Assembly (NCBI GenBank): GCA_900316245.1
Contig: ONCE01000019.1
Coordinates: forward strand, 1 to 64,000
Source: an uncultured Bacteroidales bacterium
GTDB taxonomy: Bacteria > Bacteroidota > Bacteroidia > Bacteroidales > UBA932
Length of the DNA: 64,000 nucleotides
Reading direction: 5' to 3'
This document shows, in pieces, positions 36,985 to 44,879 of the stretch. How positions within the stretch are numbered: position 1 is the first letter of the stretch; each line of letters opens with the position of its first letter. The notes beneath the pieces were generated by a model that saw only the letters and a program-made list of their open reading frames with translations, was not told where the DNA came from and searched no databases. The translations under genes were made by a program, and so were the position numbers.

Positions 36985-38142
36985 CTAGTCTTGTAAGGCG
37001 GATATGATTTCCCGGGCTGCGGTTTCGGAGGCGCCGGTACTGCCCAGGAGGGTTCGGATCTGGGCGTAGGAGGCCAGCATGGCCTTGCGGTAGGCGGCGT
37101 CATCGCAGAGGCGGGTGAGTTCTGCGTAGAGGGCCGGGACCTGGACCTCGTTCTGGACATACTCCTTGAAGGCCAGACGGTCCAGGATCAGATTGCCCAG
37201 GGAGATGTATTTTACCTTGATATACTTTCTCAGAAGCCAGGCGGGAACCAGGGAGGAGAGCTTGTAGCTGACCAGCTGAGGGGTGCCGATGATGGCGGCT
37301 TCCAGCGAGGCGGTGCCGGAATTGATGACGGCTGCACGGGCGTGCTTCAGGGCGCCGTAGGTCTCTCCAAACACCACTTTGACGTACGGACGGTCCCCGA
37401 TGTAGTCCTGGTAATCGGCCAGCGTTCTGGAAGGCGCGGCGGCTACCACAAACAAATCGTTGGGATGGGTCTCGTGCCAGGCCGATGCCAGCTCCATATA
37501 GACCGGCATCATAGAGCGGATTTCCATAGTGCGGGAACCGGCCAGGAGGGCTATCCAGGGCTGGTCCGGCAGGCCGGTGCGCTGCAGGAAGGCCTCCTTG
37601 GACTCCGTGAGCTGCGGGCTCTGGGCCAGGGCATCCACCAGCGGATTGCCCACAAAGACAAACGGCACTCCCTGGCGCTCGAAGTACGGCTTCTCAAAGG
37701 GGAAAACTATGAAGAGTTTATCCACATAGGCTTTGAGCTGGGCTACACGGCTTTCCCGGGAGCCCCATACCTTGGGGGCTATGTAGTAGAACACTTTGAA
37801 ACCGGCGTTGTGGGCAAACTGGGCTATCCTCAGGTTGAACCCCGGATAGTCTATGAGGACCAGCGCATCGGGCTTCCAGGCCAGGATGTCCTGCTGGCAG
37901 CTTTCGATGCGTTTTACCAGCGTTCGGCCCTGCTTCAGGACCTGCACGATGCCCATCACGGCGGTGTTGCGGTAATCGGCCACCAGGCCCGTTCCGGACT
38001 CGTGGGCCTTGTAGACTTCGTTCATCTTGGGCCCTCCCCAGAAGCGCACGGTGGCAGCGGGGTCCTGTGCGTACAGGGCCTTCATCAGGTTGCTGCCGTG
38101 GAGGTCTCCGGAGGCTTCGCCGGCGATGATGTAATACTTCAT
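36985..38142 (-). CDS. lpxB: lipid-A-disaccharide synthase
   Basis: GT19 enzyme joining UDP-diacylglucosamine and lipid X into the lipid A disaccharide at the inner membrane. 385 residues with MKYYIIAGEASGDLHGSNLM (nucleotide-binding start), FWGGPKM, the YYIAPKVWGS block, VFPFEKPYF, LLAGSRTMEI and INSGTASLEAAIIGTP. The ATG overlaps the surE stop (TGATG), so it is translationally coupled to it. Confidence 0.95.
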   Translation of the reverse strand: MKYYIIAGEASGDLHGSNLMKALYAQDPAATVRFWGGPKMNEVYKAHESGTGLVADYRNTAVMGIVQVLKQGRTLVKRIESCQQDILAWKPDALVLIDYPGFNLRIAQFAHNAGFKVFYYIAPKVWGSRESRVAQLKAYVDKLFIVFPFEKPYFERQGVPFVFVGNPLVDALAQSPQLTESKEAFLQRTGLPDQPWIALLAGSRTMEIRSMMPVYMELASAWHETHPNDLFVVAAAPSRTLADYQDYIGDRPYVKVVFGETYGALKHARAAVINSGTASLEAAIIGTPQLVSYKLSSLVPAWLLRKYIKVKYISLGNLILDRLAFKEYVQNEVQVPALYAELTRLCDDAAYRKAMLASYAQIRTLLGSTGASETAAREIISALQD

Positions 38143-38975
38143 CAGAAGTTGAGGTCGAGGTTCTTGAGGCGCTGATACTCGCTCACGTCCGTCATTCTGG
38201 CGTTGAAGGGCACAATAGTGATGTAGCCCTGCTCCAGGAGGAGGTGGTCTGCGTTGTCGGAATCAGGGTCGTCGTTCACGAACGTACCGCGCATAAACAC
38301 GGCCTTCTCTCCGTCCTCCAGGTTCACACGGTAGTGCTGCCAGAGGAAACTGTCGTTGAGAACGCCCAGGCTGCTCTCGTCCCAGGGCTCGAACTCCTTG
38401 ACCCAGTGGCCCAGGCCCTGATGGGCAATGCGCACGCCCTTGATCTCATTCTTGGGCATAGCCGGGAAGTTCACATTATAATAGAGGCCGGGATGGTTCT
38501 CGGGCCAGTTGTCCAGGAGCTTTTTCATAATGCCCGGCAGAAGGGCTTCCACGGCCGAAAAGTCTGCGTCCGAGCGGAAATCGCAGAGGGATACGCCAAT
38601 GGCTTTGCAACCGTTGATGACGGCTTCTTCCGCAGCGCCCAGCGTGCCGCTGTAGTTAGCGGCCATAGAAGCGTTGGTGCCGTGGTTGATACCGGCTACC
38701 ACCAGGTCCGGATCCCGGTTTTCATATTTGAACTCCAGGCCGAATTTGACGCAGGAGGCCGGCGTGGCATCCAGATAGGTCCATTTGCCGGGCTTCTCGT
38801 CCGGGAGGTCTTTATAGGCCAACTGCTTCACACCCAGCGAAACAGCCATAGACGTTGCACTCTGGTGGAATTTGGGTGCCACTACGGTGATGTCTCCAAA
38901 CTTTTTCATCACGCGCGCCAGCACGTGGATTCCGGCGGCCTTGTATCCGTCGTCGTTGCAAATGAGTATCTTCAT
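38142..38975 (-). CDS. surE: 5'/3'-nucleotidase SurE
   Basis: A metal-dependent nucleoside monophosphatase of 277 residues, slightly longer than the E. coli protein. Start ILICNDDGYKAAGI carries the metal Asp pair, followed by APKFHQSATSMAVS and the VAGINHGTNASMAANYSGT block with metal Asn. First gene of the surE-lpxB operon, an arrangement I also recall from other Bacteroidetes. The -7 box lies 4 nt before the ATG. Confidence 0.93.
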   Translation of the reverse strand: MKILICNDDGYKAAGIHVLARVMKKFGDITVVAPKFHQSATSMAVSLGVKQLAYKDLPDEKPGKWTYLDATPASCVKFGLEFKYENRDPDLVVAGINHGTNASMAANYSGTLGAAEEAVINGCKAIGVSLCDFRSDADFSAVEALLPGIMKKLLDNWPENHPGLYYNVNFPAMPKNEIKGVRIAHQGLGHWVKEFEPWDESSLGVLNDSFLWQHYRVNLEDGEKAVFMRGTFVNDDPDSDNADHLLLEQGYITIVPFNARMTDVSEYQRLKNLDLNF

Positions 38976-38979
38976 ATCA

Positions 38980-38987
38980 CAAAGATA
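38980..38987 (-). promoter_or_regulatory. -7 box for surE
   Basis: Minus-strand TATCTTTG ends 4 nt before the surE ATG; offset 21 bp from the divergent box. Confidence 0.6.
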
Positions 38988-39000
38988 CAGAAAAATTGCG

Positions 39001-39008
39001 TATATTTG
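39001..39008 (+). promoter_or_regulatory. -7 box for the alpha/beta-hydrolase gene
   Basis: TATATTTG ends 5 nt before the ATG at 39014. Confidence 0.6.
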
Positions 39009-39013
39009 TAATT

Positions 39014-40189
39014 ATGAAAAAACACATAATTGCAATGATGCTGGGCCTGGCAGCCCTTTCTTGCGCCACGCCCGCCCAGGAAGTAAAGACTACAATTCCC
39101 ATTGTAGACAAAGTCCTCACCACTCCCGGTGAGGTGAGCCAATACAAATCCGTGCTCTTCAACCAGTGGAAAGACAGTATCCGTGTGGCCGCCCAGGCAG
39201 AATACGAAGCCCAGGCCCTGGATATGGACGACCTCACTATGAAGATCTGGTGGAAGGTGTATGGTGAGAAGCCGGCCGACGGCCGCTCCCTCTACATCTC
39301 CCTGCACGGCGGCGGCAATGCCGCCCCCGAGGTGAACGACCAGCAGTGGGAGAACCAGAAGCGGCTCTACCAGCCCGCTGAGGGCGTCTACCTGGCCCCG
39401 CGGGCCATCGTGAACACCTGGGATCTGCATTTTGTGCCCCAGGCCGATATCTTCTACGAGCGCATCATCGAGATGATGGTAGCCTTCGAGGACGTGAACC
39501 CTAACAAGGTGTATCTGCTGGGCTACTCTGCCGGCGGAGACGGCGTCTGGCGCCTGGCTCCCCGTATGGCAGACCACTGGGCCGCCGCCTCTATGATGGC
39601 CGGCCACCCCGGTGACGTGAACCTGGAAGGTCTCCGCAATACTCCGTTTATGATCTGGTGCGGCGCCGAAGATGCTGCCTACGACCGCAACAAGGAGTGC
39701 GCAGCCCGCATCAAGGTAATGGACGAACTGCAGGCTGCTGACCCTGCCGGCTACATTCACGAGGGCCACATCGTTCCCGGTAAGGGCCACTGGATGGACC
39801 GTGAAGACGGAGCCGCCATCCCGTGGATGGCCAAATTCACCCGCAACCCTTATCCCCAGAAGGTGGTCTGGGTCCAGGGCGACGTAATGAAGGAATCCTT
39901 CTACTGGCTGGGCATTCCCCTCACCGAGGCTGCCAAGGGCACCAAGGTGGTGGCATCCCTGGACCGCGCTAACAACACCGTGGACATTGAGTGGTGCGAC
40001 TATACGGATCTTACCGTCTACCTGAACGATGAAATGCTGGACCTTAACAAGCCGGTCCGCATCGTCTTCGGAGGCCGCGAACTCTTCAACGGCCTGGTAG
40101 AGCGCAACGCCAACAATATGCGCCGCAACCTTCTGGCCCGCGAGGACCCTGCCTACGCCTTCCCGGCCCAGGTCACCGTGACGCTATAA
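39014..40189 (+). CDS. secreted alpha/beta-hydrolase lipoprotein
   Basis: 391 residues. Lipoprotein signal (MMLGLAALSCATPAQ). The fold shows an oxyanion strand LYISLHGGGNA, nucleophile elbow GYSAGGDGVW, an acidic residue in IWCGAEDAAYD and a late His in VPGKGHWMDRED, arranged like feruloyl/PHB-depolymerase-type or dienelactone-type esterases. A C-terminal small domain (about 300-391) may be a beta-sandwich. Substrate unknown. Its end overlaps the convergent HRDC gene by 6 bp. Confidence 0.78.
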   Translation: MKKHIIAMMLGLAALSCATPAQEVKTTIPIVDKVLTTPGEVSQYKSVLFNQWKDSIRVAAQAEYEAQALDMDDLTMKIWWKVYGEKPADGRSLYISLHGGGNAAPEVNDQQWENQKRLYQPAEGVYLAPRAIVNTWDLHFVPQADIFYERIIEMMVAFEDVNPNKVYLLGYSAGGDGVWRLAPRMADHWAAASMMAGHPGDVNLEGLRNTPFMIWCGAEDAAYDRNKECAARIKVMDELQAADPAGYIHEGHIVPGKGHWMDREDGAAIPWMAKFTRNPYPQKVVWVQGDVMKESFYWLGIPLTEAAKGTKVVASLDRANNTVDIEWCDYTDLTVYLNDEMLDLNKPVRIVFGGRELFNGLVERNANNMRRNLLAREDPAYAFPAQVTVTL

Positions 40190-40567
40190 GCCTTCCTCGG
40201 CCTCTATGCTCCGGGCCACCAGGTCCAGGAGTTCAGAACCATAATCGGCCAACTTCCTAGGGCCGAAACCCACAAGCCCCAACAGCTCCTCATCGCTGGC
40301 TGGGGCTTTGTCTGCCAAGGCACAGAGCGTCCGGTTGTTCAGAATCATAAAGGCCGATATGTTCTGCGCCTTGGCCTTCTCCCGCCGCCACTCAATCAGA
40401 TTCTGCAGCAAGGTGGGATGCTCGCTTTTGTAATCCCGCGCGCTGAGGGTGTTGTGTCTCCAACCCAGAATGGAAGGAAGGTTCTGCTCCACTTCCACTT
40501 TGAGGCAATCACTGCTCACGAGCAGCGTGCCTTCTTCCTTAATGGTAATGTTCAGTAATGTTTGCAT
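40184..40567 (-). CDS. HRDC-domain protein
   Basis: 127 residues. The C-terminal 80 residues form an HRDC fold (LLQNLIEWRREKAKAQNISA, then FMILNNRTLCALADKAPASD and ELLGLVGFGPRKLADYGSEL), the nucleic-acid-binding module of RecQ and RNase D. The N-terminal part (LLNITIKEEGTLLVSSDCLK) is unlike a catalytic domain, so it is a stand-alone HRDC protein, probably DNA-binding. No clear -7 box was found upstream. Confidence 0.78.
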   Translation of the reverse strand: MQTLLNITIKEEGTLLVSSDCLKVEVEQNLPSILGWRHNTLSARDYKSEHPTLLQNLIEWRREKAKAQNISAFMILNNRTLCALADKAPASDEELLGLVGFGPRKLADYGSELLDLVARSIEAEEGL

Positions 40568-40803
40568 ACTTCTATAGTATTATAGTTTCTGCAAATGAAA
40601 GAAAACTTATCCGTGTAACGAATAATGAAACGTTTAATTGCATTTTCGGCCCCTGAGGCCCCTGCAGGGCCGATTTTTAGACCCGACCAAACGGATAATT
40701 TGCAACTATTTGTTCAAAATCGGCCCATTCAACCTCGCAACGGCCTATCATTCAGCGTCTTACAATTTTTTATCCGTTTCACCCAAGCCGTGCAATAACA
40801 GAA
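40568..40803. other. intergenic stretch without a recognised gene
   Basis: No reading frame or RNA is convincing here. It holds inverted copies of a TTATCCG-type hexamer/heptamer (near 40597, 40689 and 40780) and a palindrome in GGCCC/GGGCC around 40650-40675, plus two GGCCGAT motif occurrences. Confidence 0.4.
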
Positions 40804-40825
40804 ATGCCCGGTCTAAGCCGGGCAT
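40804..40825. repeat. REP-like palindrome downstream of tRNA-Ala
   Basis: ATGCCCGG and CCGGGCAT arms around TCTAAG; 11 bp beyond the 3' end of the tRNA and separated from it by a T-run on the tRNA strand. Confidence 0.7.
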
Positions 40826-40836
40826 CAAGTTTTTTG

Positions 40837-40910
40837 TGGAGTATAGGGGAGTCGAACCCCTGACCTATAGATTGCGAACCTATCGCTCTAGCCAACTGAG
40901 CTAATACCCC
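40837..40910 (-). tRNA. tRNA-Ala (anticodon CGC)
   Basis: Folds as a full cloverleaf on the minus strand: acceptor GGGGTAT/ATACTCC with the alanine identity pair G3:U70, D arm GCTC/GAGC, anticodon loop TTCGCAA (CGC reads GCG), T arm AGGGG/CCCCT with TTCGACT. Discriminator A; CCA is not encoded. The promoter box lies just upstream and overlaps the GH89 terminator. Confidence 0.93.
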
Positions 40911-40921
40911 AAAAAGGATTG

Positions 40922-40929
40922 CAAAAATA
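40922..40929 (-). promoter_or_regulatory. -7 box for tRNA-Ala
   Basis: Minus-strand TATTTTTG fits TAnnTTTG, 11 nt before the tRNA. The same Ts form the T-tract of the terminator hairpin at 40927-40964. Confidence 0.5.
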
Positions 40930-40964
40930 CGGGATTTCCTGCAAAGTTGCAAGGAATCCCGTAT
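40927..40964 (-). terminator. terminator of the GH89 gene
   Basis: ATACGGGATT...AATCCCGTAT hairpin (18-bp arms with two mismatches) starting 3 nt after the stop codon, followed by five Ts on the minus strand. Confidence 0.8.
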
Positions 40965-40967
40965 CTT

Positions 40968-43142
40968 TTAAAGGCTTAATGCTTCTTTTACTGCAGCCAC
41001 CGGATCTCCGGAAGGGGTGGAGGGGAAGGTGCCGGGGCGGTTGGCCCACCAGTCGTATTCGAAGTCCTTGATCTGTTCCAGTAACGCATCCTCATCCAGG
41101 TCCTTACCGGCATCCAGGGAGGCGTTGACGGCTTGGAAGAACATTTTCCATCGGCCCTTATAATAGGTGCTTACCAGGCCGGCCCAGGTGCGGTCGGCAT
41201 AATCGGTGAGGAGATTGCCGCGCGGGCCCCAGGACGTGAGCAGATTGCGGGCATTGGACTCAAAGTAATCGGCCTCCTCGGCGTTGGCTCCCCAGGCGCG
41301 GGCATCGGCTATCCATTTGCCCACCAAGAAGTACGTCTGGGTGCTCAGCAGCTTCTCCATACTGTCGAAGATATCCAGGAGGGAAGCCTGCAGGGTGGCC
41401 ATCGTCTCCCGGTCGCCGGCCAGATAGGCATTGGTGTACGCCGCAAACTGGGCCTCGAACCCGTTGGACAGGTACTGCCGCGTGAGGTTGACCACGTCAA
41501 ACTCATACGCGCTGGCGTGCGACGGCTCCTGTAGCAGCAGTTCCACGGCCTTCTTCAGCAATTCATTCTCATATGTAAACCGCACGGAAGAGTGGTAGGA
41601 ACTGGAGCGCTTGAAAGAGGGCCGAAGGTTCATAATGGGGCTGTGTCCCGGAACCGAACGGTCCACGTAGATGCTGTCCAGCAGCAGTTTCCAGGCTTCG
41701 CGGCCGGTCTCCGATTCAAACCCGATGCGGCTATCGGCCAGCGCTGTAGCATAAGCGTCCAGGTCCTTGTGCTCCGGGGCATCCCAGGCCTTCTCGAAGA
41801 TGAACTGGTACATAAACGGATTGCAGTCGAAGCCCTCCAGCGTGGAGCCAAGACCCTTGAAATTGGCCCCGGCCTCAGCGAAGGTGCCCTCGATTCGGCC
41901 CGCAATATCCTTGAAGTTGCCGGCCAGGTAGGTGTTGCCTCCGAAGTTGCCCAGGTAGCACCAGATGAACGGCACGCCGTAGTAGCTCTGCGTCTGGCGC
42001 CAGACCTCCTGCCGCTCGCAGTAGTAGTCCAGCAGCAGCGACTTCTCCGCCGGATAGGAAGTGATATACGGCTCAATGCGGTCCTGCGTCCAGTACTTGC
42101 GCTCGTTCCAGAAGAGCCAGGTCATCTGCAGCCACACGGCCTCCGGATCCGCGGCGGCCAGCGACTCATAGCACTGGCGGCTCACGCGGGAGAGGTAGTC
42201 GGGCTCCCAGCTCTTGGGAATCATCTCGTTAAAGAGGTCAATGCCGTAGATATGGTCCGTTCCGTATATCTCGGTCTCCTTTTCCACGAACTTCTTCTGG
42301 ATTTCCGGGAAGAGCGGGTCCATCGGGTCCAGGAACCACGGGAAGTCCTCTTCCGGGAAGCCGGCCCAGTCGCTCATCCGCTCAATCTGGGCTTCCGGCC
42401 GGATGCGTTTGAGCTCCGGCGGCACGTGACCGGCAAAGGCCGGCAGCACGGGCTTCATATTGAGTTCCCGTTCGCGGGCTACAATCTGCTTCTGTAAATC
42501 GGCCTGTCCCTCCAGCCAGGAGTGGGGGAGCGGGCCGCCCCAGCGGTCGATGTTGAGCATCCGGTGCCACGGCAGGTGGGCCGGGCCGGTAAAGTAGCTG
42601 CGGACCTCCTCGTCGGAGAGCCCCATCTCGGTCCAGATCTGGTACCAGATGGCCTCCTGACCGGTGATGGCCAGCGGCAGGTTGATGCCCTGCAGCGCCA
42701 TCCAGTCAATGAAATGCTCCCATTCGGCCCATTGCCACCAGGGCATCGTGTAGCCAAACGTGCAGTAGTTCAGGAAGAAGCGGTCTGGTACGCGGGCCTT
42801 TATGGTCACAGCCTCCGGCACCTGCGGCAGTTTCCTGGGCATAGTCACCTTGTCCCAGGAGAACCACCCCACGTTCACGTGGCAATAGTATTTAAGGTAG
42901 TGGTTCAGGCCCACCGCCATCGAATTGGCATTGTTGCCGCCAATGCGCACGCGGCCCCCTTCGGAAGAAAGGGTAAAAACATCCGACGTATCCGTCGTCT
43001 GGTAGAATTCAATATGGCGGGCCGATGCCCCCATAACCCGCTGCGCAAGACCTTTGGCAGCTTTCACATCCGGAGTCTCCTCCGAAAAATGGCAGCCACA
43101 CAGAAGGGCGGTGGCTGCCATAAAAAGGACTAAGTGCTTCAT
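40968..43142 (-). CDS. alpha-N-acetylglucosaminidase (GH89) lipoprotein
   Basis: 724 residues with a lipobox (ATALLCGCHF, Cys17). Releases terminal alpha-linked GlcNAc from glycans such as mucin or heparan. The GH89 domains are present: N-terminal small domain to about 110, the TIM barrel, and the helical C-terminus. By alignment to the human enzyme, Glu306 in DLFNEM and Glu436 in STLEGF are the two catalytic residues. TMPWWQWAEWEHFIDWMALQ is also a family signature. The ATG overlaps the upstream mutase stop (TAATG). Suggests use of host or dietary glycans. Confidence 0.92.
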   Translation of the reverse strand: MKHLVLFMAATALLCGCHFSEETPDVKAAKGLAQRVMGASARHIEFYQTTDTSDVFTLSSEGGRVRIGGNNANSMAVGLNHYLKYYCHVNVGWFSWDKVTMPRKLPQVPEAVTIKARVPDRFFLNYCTFGYTMPWWQWAEWEHFIDWMALQGINLPLAITGQEAIWYQIWTEMGLSDEEVRSYFTGPAHLPWHRMLNIDRWGGPLPHSWLEGQADLQKQIVARERELNMKPVLPAFAGHVPPELKRIRPEAQIERMSDWAGFPEEDFPWFLDPMDPLFPEIQKKFVEKETEIYGTDHIYGIDLFNEMIPKSWEPDYLSRVSRQCYESLAAADPEAVWLQMTWLFWNERKYWTQDRIEPYITSYPAEKSLLLDYYCERQEVWRQTQSYYGVPFIWCYLGNFGGNTYLAGNFKDIAGRIEGTFAEAGANFKGLGSTLEGFDCNPFMYQFIFEKAWDAPEHKDLDAYATALADSRIGFESETGREAWKLLLDSIYVDRSVPGHSPIMNLRPSFKRSSSYHSSVRFTYENELLKKAVELLLQEPSHASAYEFDVVNLTRQYLSNGFEAQFAAYTNAYLAGDRETMATLQASLLDIFDSMEKLLSTQTYFLVGKWIADARAWGANAEEADYFESNARNLLTSWGPRGNLLTDYADRTWAGLVSTYYKGRWKMFFQAVNASLDAGKDLDEDALLEQIKDFEYDWWANRPGTFPSTPSGDPVAAVKEALSL

Positions 43143-44809
43143 TAGCTGATGAATTGGGCCTTGAGAGCTTCAATCTTGGCGGGGGCGTCGTCACCCTTGG
43201 CGCCAAAGTAGAACTTGATCTTGGGCTCGGTGCCGGACGGACGGACGGAGACCACGTCTCCGGCCTTGTTGAAGAACTGGAGCACGTTGCTCTTGGGAAG
43301 GCCGGTCTCTTCGGGCTTGTTGTAGTCGATGACCTTGGCCAGCGGGCTGCCGGCAATTTCCTTGGGAGGGCAGGCCCTGTAATCGGCCATAATCTTCTGG
43401 ATTTCTTCGGCCCCGCTCTTTCCCTTGCGGACAATGTAGACCATCTTTTCTACGTACAGGCCGTACTCCTTGTACACTTTCTGGAGCAGCTGCCAGAGGG
43501 TCATGCCCTGCTCGGCGGCCCAGGCGGCGCATTCGGCCACCATAATGCCGGCTACCTGGGCGCACTTGTCACGCACGAATTCTCCCAGGTTGAAGCCGTA
43601 ACTTTCTTCACCGCCGCAGATGAACACGCCCTTGCCTTCGTTGCGCTTCACTACTTCTGCGATGTACTTGAAGCCGGTGAGCACGTTGTAGCACTTGACG
43701 CCGAAGCTCTCGCAGATGGCGGCAATCAGTTCACTGGTTACGATGGTCTTGACCACGTAGCCCTTGCCGTCCTTGAGCTTGCCCAGCTCTTTCCAGCGGG
43801 TGAGGACGTAATAGGTGAGGAAGCTCCAGGTCTGGTTGCCGGTGAGCTGGACCATCTTGCCTTCGTCGTTTCGGACGGCGATGCCCAGGCGGTCGGCGTC
43901 CGGGTCGGTGGCCAGCACCAGGTCTGCTCCGGTTTCATCGGCCTTCTTCAAAGCCATGGCCATAGCGGCGGGCTCTTCCGGGTTGGGGGACACCACGGTG
44001 GGGAAGTTGCCGTCGTTGATGTCCTGCTCCGGCACGTGGATGATGTTCTTGAAGCCTACGCGCCTCAGGGCCTCGGGCATCAGTTTGACGCCGCAGCCGT
44101 GGAGCGGGGTGTAGACTATCTTCATATCGGCGTGCTTCTTCACGGCCTCGGGGGTGAGGGCGAGGGAAGTGATGTCTCTCAGGTAGCACTCGTCCACTTC
44201 CTTGCCCATCATCTCGATGGGGGCCTTGGGCTCTCCGGGAACGGGGTTGAAGCGGACATCGGCCGGATCTTCAATCTTGGCTACCTCTGCTACGATGTCC
44301 TTGTCTACGGGAGCGGTGATCTGGCCGCCGTCCTCCCAGAAGACCTTGTAGCCGTTGTATTCCTTGGGGTTGTGGCTGGCCGTGACCATAATGCCGGCCG
44401 TGGCCTTCTTGGCGCGGATGCTGTAACTGAGTTCCGGCGTGGGACGCAGGCCGTCAAACAGGTATACCTTGATGCCGTTGTTGCTGAGCACGTCTGCGCT
44501 GATCTTGGCAAACAGTTCAGAGTTGTTGCGGGCGTCGTAGCTGATGCAGACGCTCTTGTCTCCTTTCACGTGCTGCTTGATGTAGTTGGCCAGGCCCTGG
44601 GTGGCCATACCCACCGTGTATTTGTTCATCCGGTTGGTGCCCACGCCCATGGTGCCTCTGAGGCCGCCCGTACCGAACTCCAGGTTGCGGTAAAATGCGT
44701 CTTCCAGGCCCACGGGATCGGTTTCCATGAGGTGTTTTACCTCGGCCTTGGTTTGCTCGTCAAAGCTTCCTTCCAGCCAGCTCTTTGCAACGTCTTTGTA
44801 ATCTTTCAT
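43142..44809 (-). CDS. phosphoglucomutase/phosphomannomutase family phosphohexomutase
   Basis: 555 residues, alpha-D-phosphohexomutase family of the larger PgcA/PGM2-like type. Motifs: GTGGLRGTMG near 47-56, catalytic phospho-Ser loop TASHNPKEYNGYK, metal loop ATDPDADRLG, sugar loop CGGEESYG, and phosphate loop RPSGTEPKIKFY. Interconverts hexose 1- and 6-phosphates; glucose versus mannose versus pentose preference cannot be fixed. Operon with the GH89 gene, which would feed hexosamine metabolism. Confidence 0.92.
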   Translation of the reverse strand: MKDYKDVAKSWLEGSFDEQTKAEVKHLMETDPVGLEDAFYRNLEFGTGGLRGTMGVGTNRMNKYTVGMATQGLANYIKQHVKGDKSVCISYDARNNSELFAKISADVLSNNGIKVYLFDGLRPTPELSYSIRAKKATAGIMVTASHNPKEYNGYKVFWEDGGQITAPVDKDIVAEVAKIEDPADVRFNPVPGEPKAPIEMMGKEVDECYLRDITSLALTPEAVKKHADMKIVYTPLHGCGVKLMPEALRRVGFKNIIHVPEQDINDGNFPTVVSPNPEEPAAMAMALKKADETGADLVLATDPDADRLGIAVRNDEGKMVQLTGNQTWSFLTYYVLTRWKELGKLKDGKGYVVKTIVTSELIAAICESFGVKCYNVLTGFKYIAEVVKRNEGKGVFICGGEESYGFNLGEFVRDKCAQVAGIMVAECAAWAAEQGMTLWQLLQKVYKEYGLYVEKMVYIVRKGKSGAEEIQKIMADYRACPPKEIAGSPLAKVIDYNKPEETGLPKSNVLQFFNKAGDVVSVRPSGTEPKIKFYFGAKGDDAPAKIEALKAQFIS

Positions 44810-44846
44810 ATCAAGGTTATTAATTTGTTTTAATATCGTGTGTCTA

Positions 44847-44854
44847 CAAATTTA
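44847..44854 (-). promoter_or_regulatory. -7 box for the phosphohexomutase operon
   Basis: Minus-strand TAAATTTG, 37 nt before the ATG at 44809, offset 20 bp from the divergent box at 44867. Confidence 0.5.
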
Positions 44855-44866
44855 ATTATTATTCCG

Positions 44867-44874
44867 TACTTTTG
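44867..44874 (+). promoter_or_regulatory. -7 box for the methyltransferase gene
   Basis: TACTTTTG ends 5 nt before the ATG at 44880. Confidence 0.55.
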
Positions 44875-44879
44875 CAATA

